Positions 26,998 through 34,933 of a DNA stretch of 64,000 nucleotides are shown piece after piece. Made by a program: the position numbers and the translations under genes. Within the stretch, counting starts at the first letter, position 1. The number at the start of each line of letters is the position of its first letter. The notes under the pieces are model-generated. The model was not told where the DNA came from. It saw only the letters and a program-made list of their open reading frames with translations, and did not search any database. Source of the DNA: Fibrisoma montanum (GTDB lineage Bacteria > Bacteroidota > Bacteroidia > Cytophagales > Spirosomataceae). The stretch spans positions 744,001-808,000 of the forward strand of contig NZ_QXED01000001.1 in assembly GCF_003583365.1 (NCBI RefSeq). The letters are read 5' to 3'.

Positions 26998-27019
26998 GCA
27001 GGCGGATTCATTCGCCTGC
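26998..27019. terminator. Short hairpin between the FGE-like gene and folK
   Basis: GCAGGCG and CGCCTGC pair around an eight-base loop between two minus-strand genes. No T-run follows on either strand, so termination is doubtful. Confidence 0.3.
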
Positions 27020-27049
27020 TACAGGAACAGAAGCGATTCACGTATCAGA

Positions 27050-28045
27050 TTAATAATCCTTGATCGGCTCGATGTTGTAATACGCCTTGATGTCTTCGTC
27101 GCTCGGCTTGGTGGCCGGGCGGACAATGCGGAAGCCAACGAAGGATGCACTCGTTAACCACCAATCACTCTTGGGGCTTTGCGGATCAAGTACTTTCCAC
27201 GACGGATCGGAGGGTGTGCGGGCCGCCGACCGCAACACGTCCGGGTCATCGTCCCACGAGCCGCCACGAACTGAATTAGGGTAGAGTGTCGTCGTCGGGG
27301 CGAAGGGTTCTTTCACGGCTCCTTTGGCCACCGAAGCGTAATAGGTCGGAATGTACTGATCTTTGGTCCACTCCATTACGTTGCCGTGCATATCGTATAA
27401 ACCAAACGGATTCGGCTTTTTCGTTCCTACTTTCTTGTAAGCGCCATCGCTGTTTCCTTTAAAAACGGCGTACTCACCCAGCTTTTTCACGTCGGCTCCG
27501 AACGAATAGGGTGTCGTCGTTTTGGCACGGCAGGCGTATTCCCATTCGGCTTCTGTGGGCAGACGGTAAAAAATGCCCGTTTTATCGTACAGCCAGGCGC
27601 AGAACTTGATAGCTGCGTACTGGGTCATGTTGATGGCCGGATAGCCGGCCCGTCCCATCCCAAACGACATATCCACATAAGGCGGACTTGGCCGGGTGCT
27701 GGCATCCGTTTTACTCAGGTCGCCACCGGGGTATTTGGCCGCCATCTCCGTTTCCATATTCTTGAATGCGTAGAGATCGTACAGGTCCCACGTCACCTCG
27801 TACTTTCCCATCCAGAACGGCTCAATTTTTACCTTGTGCTGAGGTCCTTCATCAGGTTTCCGGCCCTTTTCGGTAGCCGGACTGCCCATCATAAATTCTC
27901 CGCCGGGGACAGCCGCCATCTCGTACGTCTGGCTGCTGCCGGGAATAACCTGCGTGTAGGAGGTAAACTTGTCGGGGGCTTGGGCAAACGCTGCCAGCGA
28001 ACTCATCGCCAGCAAAACCGCCGGCACCAGGTGGGGTAAGCGCAT
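27050..28045 (-). CDS. Secreted formylglycine-generating-enzyme (SUMF1/FGE-like) domain protein
   Basis: 331 residues with a signal peptide (AAFAQ). The rest is an FGE-sulfatase/SUMF1 C-lectin-like domain: VPGGEFMMGSPATEKGR, the characteristic LPTEAEWEYACRA, LYDMHGNVMEWTKDQ and RGGSWDDDPDVLRSAART, ending SFVGFRIVRPA. The two active-site cysteines of true sulfatase-activating enzymes are not evident, and no sulfatase gene is nearby. Bacteroidota use this fold in gliding proteins GldJ/GldK as well, but it is much shorter than those. Function unknown, probably structural or binding. Confidence 0.85.
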   Translation of the reverse strand: MRLPHLVPAVLLAMSSLAAFAQAPDKFTSYTQVIPGSSQTYEMAAVPGGEFMMGSPATEKGRKPDEGPQHKVKIEPFWMGKYEVTWDLYDLYAFKNMETEMAAKYPGGDLSKTDASTRPSPPYVDMSFGMGRAGYPAINMTQYAAIKFCAWLYDKTGIFYRLPTEAEWEYACRAKTTTPYSFGADVKKLGEYAVFKGNSDGAYKKVGTKKPNPFGLYDMHGNVMEWTKDQYIPTYYASVAKGAVKEPFAPTTTLYPNSVRGGSWDDDPDVLRSAARTPSDPSWKVLDPQSPKSDWWLTSASFVGFRIVRPATKPSDEDIKAYYNIEPIKDY

Positions 28046-28110
28046 ATTCAGATTGTTGTAAGAGAAATCGATTTACCAACGAAAGGTAAAAATACGAACC
28101 TTCTCCTCAC

Positions 28111-29967
28111 CTAAAATTGAAACAAGACCCGCGCCCGCACGCCGACCGACGTATTATTGAGCGAACTTGGCGCTATCCAGAACGGAATGGTAATGTATGG
28201 ACTGGCCTGAAAAACGAACCGGTTCACCTGCTTCTCAACCCCCGCCGACACCATCCAGGAGTGGTAGAAATTGTTCGATTGCTGCTGCCGGAACTCAACG
28301 ATCCGGTCCTTATCATAGCCTGGTTTCGGGCCAGGACCCGGTTGCGGTATCGGAATATACCGCAGCCGGAGCAGGTACGTTGCCTGCTCCTGGGTGTACA
28401 CACTCAGATTGGCCCCCACCGAGGAGGTCAGCACGAAGCCCCGTTTCATAGGAAGCCGGTAATTCGCCGAAATGGGTACCTGCCAACTATAACCCTGCAG
28501 GGTTATATCCAGAATATCGTGGATGTATGTGACCCCCCGGCCAAAGTCCCGGCGAAAATCATGACGTTTCTCGGTACGGAACTGAACTTCAGTAACAAAT
28601 CGCTCACTCGGCAGCCATATCCTGTTTAGACCAACGCCTACCGACCAGTGGCGCCCCAGCAGCACTTCCCCATAAGCCCCTACACTCTGCTGATTGGTAC
28701 CCACCTCAGCGGCCCCGCCAATACGTATTTGCCCTGAAGGCGTCGGGCGGACGCTCACCGGTTCGGCATTTGTTACGTCCGCTGCCTTTTGTTTTGGCGT
28801 CTGTACAGCAACCAACGTAACGGGAGCGGAGGGCGCCGTCGGCTTAATTCGGCGGGCTCGTCGATTAAACCGGGTTATCAGGGCGTCGGTGTTGGGTTGT
28901 ATGGTCAGCGGTTGCAGTGGTGCTACGGCCAGTTGAGTGTCGGGACGGCCGGTAGCCGTTTCGCTGGTACCCAATACGTCGGTAGCAGGCGGGTTTGTCG
29001 GCAACGCATCCGATTCACGTCCGGTTTGTATTCGCTCCGTAGTCCGACGTTCACGCCCGGGCGATGTCCCACCCGGCATACGGTTGCGAGCTGTCCGCTG
29101 ATCTGACGCAGGGGATCCGGGCGGTTTTCCACCAGCTGATGTTGCCCCGGTTGTTGCTCCGGGCGTTTCGGCTGGCTGGGTCGCGTTCGTGGGTTTGTCA
29201 GCATTCGCCAACTTATCGACGGATGCATCGGGTGTAGTCAGTCCGGTCGGCTCGGTGCGGGCCGGGTCTGATTGGTTCGGCACCCGTCCTGACGCTATCG
29301 TTTTCTGGTTCGGAAGCGCTCCGGGCGCATTCGGGCTGCGCGTTACCGCGTCAGACGCTGGAACCGAACGAGTCTGGCGTGACTCGGTCTGATTCGCGTC
29401 TGACGTACCGTCAGACGCGCCACTAGCCGGAGAAGATTGCCTTAGCGTGACCCGGTCCGGCGTGACCCGGCTCGTTAAAGCGTCAGACGTACCGTCAGTC
29501 GAAGGAATAGGTTGTGGTACGTCAGCCGCAGTCCGATTTGACCGGGGGCGAGGCAATCCGGCGTTGGTTGTACTACCTTCTGTGAGCGTAGAGGTATTGG
29601 TCGATAGTGAAGGAGTCTGTTGGGGTTGGACGGGATTTACGCGGGCAATATATACCGTATCAGCACGCAACGGCGTTTGCTGAAGGGCAGTCTGAGACTG
29701 CTCCAGACGAGTCACCGTCTGGGTAAGCGAATCGAGTTTGGTCTGAAGCTCCCGGTTCGTCTGGTATTGCCAGACAATGGCAACCAGCAGGCTGGCGGCC
29801 GTCAGACCGGTAGCCACCGGCTGCAGCCACCGGCTGGCCCCAGACCAGGCCGGCGGGAAGCCATGCTGGTGCAGATACGACTGCATCCGTACCCAATCCT
29901 TTTCGCGATAGGTAGGCTGCAGGTCCTCCAGCTTTTGGCGGATACGATCATTAAACTTATCGTTCAT
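28111..29967 (-). CDS. Membrane-anchored linker protein with C-terminal outer-membrane-type beta-barrel, sigma-factor partner
   Basis: 618 residues. Residues 1-46 are cytoplasmic-like and charged (MNDKFNDRIRQKLEDLQPTY). A single membrane helix spans about 49-67 and a short coiled coil about 70-92. A disordered Ser/Thr/Pro/Asn-rich linker of about 300 residues follows. Residues about 411-618 have alternating hydrophobicity and an aromatic C-terminus (GVRARVLFQF), like a small PorT/OmpA-type barrel. It overlaps the ECF sigma gene by 11 bases, the place usually held by an anti-sigma factor. I infer a trans-envelope anti-sigma-like role; the layout is unusual and unproven. Confidence 0.72.
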   Translation of the reverse strand: MNDKFNDRIRQKLEDLQPTYREKDWVRMQSYLHQHGFPPAWSGASRWLQPVATGLTAASLLVAIVWQYQTNRELQTKLDSLTQTVTRLEQSQTALQQTPLRADTVYIARVNPVQPQQTPSLSTNTSTLTEGSTTNAGLPRPRSNRTAADVPQPIPSTDGTSDALTSRVTPDRVTLRQSSPASGASDGTSDANQTESRQTRSVPASDAVTRSPNAPGALPNQKTIASGRVPNQSDPARTEPTGLTTPDASVDKLANADKPTNATQPAETPGATTGATSAGGKPPGSPASDQRTARNRMPGGTSPGRERRTTERIQTGRESDALPTNPPATDVLGTSETATGRPDTQLAVAPLQPLTIQPNTDALITRFNRRARRIKPTAPSAPVTLVAVQTPKQKAADVTNAEPVSVRPTPSGQIRIGGAAEVGTNQQSVGAYGEVLLGRHWSVGVGLNRIWLPSERFVTEVQFRTEKRHDFRRDFGRGVTYIHDILDITLQGYSWQVPISANYRLPMKRGFVLTSSVGANLSVYTQEQATYLLRLRYIPIPQPGPGPKPGYDKDRIVEFRQQQSNNFYHSWMVSAGVEKQVNRFVFQASPYITIPFWIAPSSLNNTSVGVRARVLFQF

Positions 29968-30553
29968 ACGGTCGAATGTCAGTCAAAAAAAAATGAGGAT
30001 AGTGTCGCTTTATAAGTTGCTGAAGCCGCTGACGAGCCCGCAGGAAATGCGAGCGGACAGTCGCTTCGTTGCTGGGTAACAAATCGGCAATTTCGCGCAG
30101 GCTATAGCCATCAACAACGTGCAGGTTAAACACCGTTCGCCACAACGGAGGTAGTTCCTGCACCAGAGCCAGAATCTCTTCCGCTGTGATGCGATCCAGT
30201 ACGTCGTCGTCAATCCCCGGCTCAGGACTATCTTCCAGCGACGAATCCGGTTCGTTTTTGTGATACCGGCGGTAGTAACTGATGGCCGTATTGACCAGAA
30301 TTGCCCGCAGCCACGCCTTGAAGGGCTGATTTGTATCGTACTGATGCAGGTGCTGAAACACCTTCAGAAAGCTTTCATTGAGCACCTCCTCTGCTTCCTC
30401 GACCGTAGCCGAGTAGCGCAGGCAGACACTTTTGGCGTATCCAAAAAACTGTTTGAACAGAACCCGTTGTGCCTGCGCATTTTGAGCACGGCAGGCCTCA
30501 ATGACACTCAACAGGTCATTTTCGGAAAAAGAGGAGCGTTTCCGGAACAGCAA
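29957..30553 (-). CDS. ECF-type RNA polymerase sigma factor
   Basis: 198 residues. Region 2 (about 30-90) has YSATVEEAEEVLNESFLKVFQHL and the DNA-melting stretch FKAWLRAILVNTAISYYRR. Region 4 (about 130-185) has the helix-turn-helix YSLREIADLLPSNEATVRSHFLRARQRL. There is no region 3, as expected for the ECF group. It directs RNA polymerase to a small envelope-related regulon in similar systems. The overlapping downstream gene is the likely regulatory partner. Confidence 0.92.
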   Translation of the reverse strand: MLFRKRSSFSENDLLSVIEACRAQNAQAQRVLFKQFFGYAKSVCLRYSATVEEAEEVLNESFLKVFQHLHQYDTNQPFKAWLRAILVNTAISYYRRYHKNEPDSSLEDSPEPGIDDDVLDRITAEEILALVQELPPLWRTVFNLHVVDGYSLREIADLLPSNEATVRSHFLRARQRLQQLIKRHYPHFFLTDIRPYER

Positions 30554-30749
30554 CGGCGTTGACGATTAAGTCAATAGATGTCTTTATCCTAGTCTGTACG
30601 CAGAAACGCTACCGATCGTTGCAGCGCCGGACCACTTTTTTTCGATTATTTTTTATTTCTAAAATTTTGAGTTCTGGCTGCAACGGAGCCTTATAGCACC
30701 GCGTAATGGCGGTTAGATGACCACTCACCTAAGGGATGGTCTCGCTTAG

Positions 30750-31445
30750 ATGGCAGCAAAAACACAACGTATTCTCGTAATCGGTGGCCCGGCGGCCGGA
30801 GGCTTTGGTGTGAAGCCTGGCCAGGGCTTTGTCGAACAGTTTGTCCGGCGACTGATTCAATCCGGTCAGCGGGTGCAGGTGGAGTATCACACACCGCTCG
30901 ACATCAGCTCGGCCAATCTGGTTCTTCCCTGGCTCTACGGTAGCCGGTACGACCTCATCCTGCTGGAGCTGGGCCATAGCCTGCTGCCCCGGCCGTCGGT
31001 ACTTGTCGGATCAGTCAGTTCGTTGGTTCGGGTATCAGCCAATCTGGCCACCAGCCTGCGGATTAACCGGTTTCGGCTGTTTCACATGTTTGGCCGGGTA
31101 GCGCTTCTGAAACAACTGGAAACCCAGCTTACTACGCTGCTGACACAGCTGCGGCCATTCCGCCATAAGGTGATTCTGCTCACGCCCATTCCACATCGGG
31201 AGCCGGTGGCCCAATGGCTCTGCGAACGCAGCCGCCCCCTGTTTCAGGCATTAGGCGAACAGCACGGTATCAGCGTTTTTGACACCCATCCGCTGATTCG
31301 CTGCCAGAGCGAATACTTTCTTGATAACGATCCGCGGCTGTTAAGCGCCGTGAGCCACGAAATCATCGGCAGTTATCTGCACGCGTTCTACCAGGCCCTG
31401 CCCACGGTGATCGAGACGACCCCGGTTGCCCGTCCCGAAAAATGA
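30750..31445 (+). CDS. SGNH-hydrolase-like protein without the usual catalytic serine motif
   Basis: 231 residues. The order of blocks follows the SGNH/GDSL fold: an N-terminal strand-turn (ILVIGGPAAGGFGV), then YDLILLELGHSLLP, KVILLTPIPHREP, and a C-terminal SAVSHEIIGSYLHAFYQAL where the Asp-x-x-His pair normally lies. The GDS serine position reads GGP and the C-terminal dyad has His but no clear Asp, so it is probably not a normal esterase. Divergent from the ECF sigma gene; the next gene follows closely. Confidence 0.6.
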   Translation: MAAKTQRILVIGGPAAGGFGVKPGQGFVEQFVRRLIQSGQRVQVEYHTPLDISSANLVLPWLYGSRYDLILLELGHSLLPRPSVLVGSVSSLVRVSANLATSLRINRFRLFHMFGRVALLKQLETQLTTLLTQLRPFRHKVILLTPIPHREPVAQWLCERSRPLFQALGEQHGISVFDTHPLIRCQSEYFLDNDPRLLSAVSHEIIGSYLHAFYQALPTVIETTPVARPEK

Positions 31446-31483
31446 TCTCTTGCTTACCAATTAATCTACCTATATACATCTCC

Positions 31484-32299
31484 ATGAAAATCAATTTATT
31501 GCTCGGTTGCATCGCCCTGATGGGCCTAAGCCTGTACGGTTGTAATCAGGATCAGACATCGGTTAATCCGGCCGATGAGGCAGAAACGACCCTGTCTGGT
31601 GCCCGCGTTACGTCCGACAGTGCCGGATTTTTCTGCAAACAAAAGCTGACGAAAGTAGCTACGGCCGATCTGCCGGCCGCTATCACGAGTTTTATCAGCA
31701 CGAGTTACGCCGGCGCTACCGTTGAGTATGCGGCCAAGGATGACACTGGCCGTTTCTACGTCGGAATTGTCCAGAACAACCAGCCTAAAGCGCTGCTGTT
31801 CAACGCCGACGGCACGTTCAATCAGGAAATAGCGATGAAACCCGGCCGCCCAGGACCCGGTCGCGGACAGGGTGGCAAGCGGGATAGCCTTCAGCAAATT
31901 GCGCTGACGGATCTGCCCGCATCCATCACCAGCTACATCACCACCAACTACGCTGGAGCGCAGGTGAACGTAGCGGCCAAAGACAACACGCGCGGCTACA
32001 TCGTCATGATTACGCTGAACGACGAGCGGAAAACCCTGCTCTTCAACACCGACGGTACGTTCAACAAAGAGCTGGAAAAGCAGCTGCGTGGTCGATTCAC
32101 CGACATCGATATAGCGACGCTACCGACCGCCGTAACGAGCTACATATCAACTACCTACGCGGGCAGTACGGTCAGGAAAGCGGCCAAGAGCACCGAAGGT
32201 CAGTTCATTGTCTGGGTCCAGACTTCAAACAACCGGATGGTTAGCTTACTCTTCGCGGCCGATGGCCAGTTCATCGAGGTTGTTCGACGCCACCGTTAA
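31484..32299 (+). CDS. Lipoprotein with three PepSY-like repeats
   Basis: 271 residues starting at 31484 (MKINLLLGCIALMGLSLYGC, lipidated Cys20). Three copies of an about 65-residue unit follow, each with the pattern DLPAAITSFISTSYAGATVE, KAL/TLLFNADGTFN. The unit resembles the PepSY-like/BLIP-like (DUF2874-type) fold found in secreted Bacteroidota proteins. Between copies 1 and 2 is a Gly/Pro/Arg-rich stretch (GRPGPGRGQGGK). Such proteins may bind or inhibit secreted enzymes; an S41 protease lipoprotein gene follows, but a link is only suggested. Confidence 0.78.
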   Translation: MKINLLLGCIALMGLSLYGCNQDQTSVNPADEAETTLSGARVTSDSAGFFCKQKLTKVATADLPAAITSFISTSYAGATVEYAAKDDTGRFYVGIVQNNQPKALLFNADGTFNQEIAMKPGRPGPGRGQGGKRDSLQQIALTDLPASITSYITTNYAGAQVNVAAKDNTRGYIVMITLNDERKTLLFNTDGTFNKELEKQLRGRFTDIDIATLPTAVTSYISTTYAGSTVRKAAKSTEGQFIVWVQTSNNRMVSLLFAADGQFIEVVRRHR

Positions 32300-32317
32300 C
32301 TCACCAGTACGTAACAA

Positions 32318-32393
32318 AAGCCGGACGAGTTCATGTCCCCCTCAATCCCTTCAGCCGTCTGTACCCACGGGGTAAACATGACTCGTCCGACTT
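32318..32393 (+). terminator. Hairpin terminator after the PepSY-like lipoprotein
   Basis: Arms 32318-32335 and 32376-32393 pair over 18 bases with one bulge and one mismatch, followed by CTTATTCTTT. Confidence 0.5.
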
Positions 32394-32431
32394 ATTCTTT
32401 AACGCTGAATACAGCCTAACTAATCTCAACG

Positions 32432-33871
32432 ATGAGAACCTATTCATTTTTCCGCCAAACCACCTGCCTGGCTCTGCTGACTACCGTACTGGGGGTGTCG
32501 GCCTGCCGCAAAGAAGCCGATGTTGTTCCGGACGATACCACCACTGCAGCCGAGAACAGGGTCGTCAACGACTGGATTCTGGAGAACATGCAGGATTTGT
32601 ATTACTGGAACGATAAAATTCCGGCCAATCCCGACAAAACAGTGTCGCCCGACACGTTTTTCGAGTCCATCCTGTACGGCTACGATGCGGTAGCGCGGCC
32701 CGACGGCGACCGGTTTTCCTGGATTGAGGAAAGCGCCGACGACCTGAGCGCCAGCCTGAGCGGAGAAACCAGGACCACCGGCATGGAATTTACGCTGTAT
32801 CGACGCGCTCAGAATTCCAACGACGTGATTGCGCAGGTGGTTTACGTTCTGCCCGGTTCGCCGGCGGCCAACGCCGGCATGAAGCGCGGGGACATCATTT
32901 CTAAAGTGAATGGCCAGACGTTGACTACCACCAACTACGTATCCTTGCTGTTCGGCAACCTAACTACCTATACGTTCGGGCTGGCTACAGTGAGCAGTCA
33001 ATCGCTGGTAGATTCGGACCAGACCCGGACCGTTACGGCCACTACGTTCCAGGAAGACCCGGTGTTTCTGGACTCCGTCTACACGGTTGGCGGCAAGACC
33101 GTTGGCTATCTGGTCTATAACCAGTTCAACCCGGCTCCAAACGGCAGCAACGGCACCGAGTACGATCAGAAAGTCGACGCCATCTTCAGCGAATTTAAAG
33201 CGAAGGGCGTTACCGAACTGGTGCTCGACCTGCGCTACAATCCGGGAGGTTACACCTCGTCGTCTGTCAATCTGGCCAGTCTGATTGGCCGCGGCATCGA
33301 CGCCAGCAAGGTGTATTTCCGCGAAGAATGGAACAAAACCCTGACGCCTTATCTGCAAAAGGAGTATGGCGACTCATTCTTCGTCCAGAACTTCGTCAAC
33401 AAGTCGCAGAACATCGGGGCTAATCTACAGCGGGTATTTGTACTCACAACGGACCATACGGCTTCAGCCAGCGAGCTGATTATTAACGGTTTGCGACCTT
33501 TTATGACCGTTACGACCATTGGCACTGCAACCTATGGCAAGAATGTGGGGTCTATTACGGTGACCGACGAATCAGGCAAAATCAAGTGGGGTATGCAGCC
33601 CATCGTCTTCAAATCGTTCAACAGCCTTGGCCAGTCCGATTATGCCAGCGGATTCCAACCGAATGTTGAAGTAGAAGAACCTTTGTCGCTGCTTCCGCTT
33701 GGCGACACCCGCGAGGCACTGCTGAACGAAGCGCTGTTTCAGATAACGGGTAGCCGTCTGGCCCGTCGATCGGCCCCCGAAAACAATCCGTTGCCTGGAA
33801 TTGGCTCGTCCATCGAGCGGAAAATTAACGGAAGTGGAATGTTTAAGCAATTTAAAATGAACAAATTATAG
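32432..33871 (+). CDS. S41-family (C-terminal processing type) serine protease, lipoprotein
   Basis: 479 residues. A lipoprotein signal ends at the Cys in GVSACRKEAD, anchoring it in an outer membrane. An N-terminal helical cap (WILENMQDLYYWNDKIP) and a PDZ domain (about 110-190, GSPAANAGMKRGDIISKVNG) precede the tail-specific protease core. The core has LVLDLRYNPGGYTSSS, the nucleophilic serine region TDHTASASELIINGL and the catalytic lysine region ATYGKNVGSI. Such enzymes degrade or trim periplasmic proteins. Monocistronic by spacing. Confidence 0.9.
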   Translation: MRTYSFFRQTTCLALLTTVLGVSACRKEADVVPDDTTTAAENRVVNDWILENMQDLYYWNDKIPANPDKTVSPDTFFESILYGYDAVARPDGDRFSWIEESADDLSASLSGETRTTGMEFTLYRRAQNSNDVIAQVVYVLPGSPAANAGMKRGDIISKVNGQTLTTTNYVSLLFGNLTTYTFGLATVSSQSLVDSDQTRTVTATTFQEDPVFLDSVYTVGGKTVGYLVYNQFNPAPNGSNGTEYDQKVDAIFSEFKAKGVTELVLDLRYNPGGYTSSSVNLASLIGRGIDASKVYFREEWNKTLTPYLQKEYGDSFFVQNFVNKSQNIGANLQRVFVLTTDHTASASELIINGLRPFMTVTTIGTATYGKNVGSITVTDESGKIKWGMQPIVFKSFNSLGQSDYASGFQPNVEVEEPLSLLPLGDTREALLNEALFQITGSRLARRSAPENNPLPGIGSSIERKINGSGMFKQFKMNKL

Positions 33872-33954
33872 GCAAATTTGTAAAGTAAATGTAAGTTGCA
33901 TTCCGTAAGAGAACGGGGAAGTTAGGTATTGAATCTCATTCGCTGTGCGTACGT

Positions 33955-34878
33955 ATGAAAACACTTCTAACTACCTTTTTTATTGCTGTTGGTGTTGTTT
34001 CGGGGCTGGCCCAATCCATCACCGACTATTATCGGCTGCCGGCCGAGCGTACTAACCTGGGGCGCTCTACCATCGAACGGACCCTGGCCCGCTACGGCAG
34101 TATGTACACCCGGGAGCGCTGGTACGTATCGGGCGAAGGATTCGTTCGTACGGACATCAACCAGCTCGACGGAACATTCAACGGCTTGATTGGTACGGAA
34201 ACGACCGTCAAAACCGGCTGGGGTGCCATGCTCGGCTGGATTAGCCGCGAACGGTGGGCCATTGAAGGAGGTTACGCACGGTCACCAATACACAGCAGCC
34301 TGTCAATCCAGAACGGCCTCGCTCCGCTGGTTTTCCGGTATCCTAATGATAAACACGGGGTCGTCTTCCGAACAAAATATAAACTTCCGATCGGGAAACA
34401 ATCAATGAACCGGTCGGGACTCTGGCTTGGCGCCGGACTATGGCTCATACCAAACTCCGGCGATGCCCTCGAACGAGTATCCCTCGTTGGCTACCGGGGT
34501 GGTTACCGGATGTATGGCCGCGATCAGATCGATACGCTCCGGTTGCTCAGCAATACCCGCATCAGCCCCAACCTGAGCGGACTCGCCGAAGCGTCGGCCG
34601 AATACACGCTCCAGCTCGGCGGTCGGACTGAACTCAGCCTGTTTGGCCGCAAAAACTGGGGGCTGGGCAATTCCATCCGGACCGATGTTGCCTACCGCGT
34701 CAACGGCGGGGCCGTGCAAAATGCTACGCTGCGCGGTAATGGCAACGGCTGGACGTTCGGGATCGCCCTCCGGTTCAGCTACGCCATGCGCTACGACCTC
34801 CGACGCATGCCGAGCATCTATAACCTCCGTGGCAACGGCGAACTACGCGGGCGCAACGACGTCCGTTCCCTTAATTGA
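33955..34878 (+). CDS. Outer-membrane beta-barrel protein of unknown function
   Basis: 307 residues with a signal peptide (1-20, GVVSGLAQS) and alternating amphipathic strands rich in Gly, Arg and Tyr (for example GWGAMLGWISRERWAIEGGYARS, GLWLGAGLWLIPNSG, GGRTELSLFGRKNWGLGNS). No named family was recognised. The C-terminus is a polar Asn/Arg tail rather than an aromatic residue, so barrel insertion is inferred only from the pattern. Confidence 0.7.
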   Translation: MKTLLTTFFIAVGVVSGLAQSITDYYRLPAERTNLGRSTIERTLARYGSMYTRERWYVSGEGFVRTDINQLDGTFNGLIGTETTVKTGWGAMLGWISRERWAIEGGYARSPIHSSLSIQNGLAPLVFRYPNDKHGVVFRTKYKLPIGKQSMNRSGLWLGAGLWLIPNSGDALERVSLVGYRGGYRMYGRDQIDTLRLLSNTRISPNLSGLAEASAEYTLQLGGRTELSLFGRKNWGLGNSIRTDVAYRVNGGAVQNATLRGNGNGWTFGIALRFSYAMRYDLRRMPSIYNLRGNGELRGRNDVRSLN

Positions 34879-34933
34879 GCTAATTACCCATCACGAACGG
34901 AAAGGAATTCGTAATTTTCGGCGTTAGAAGATT

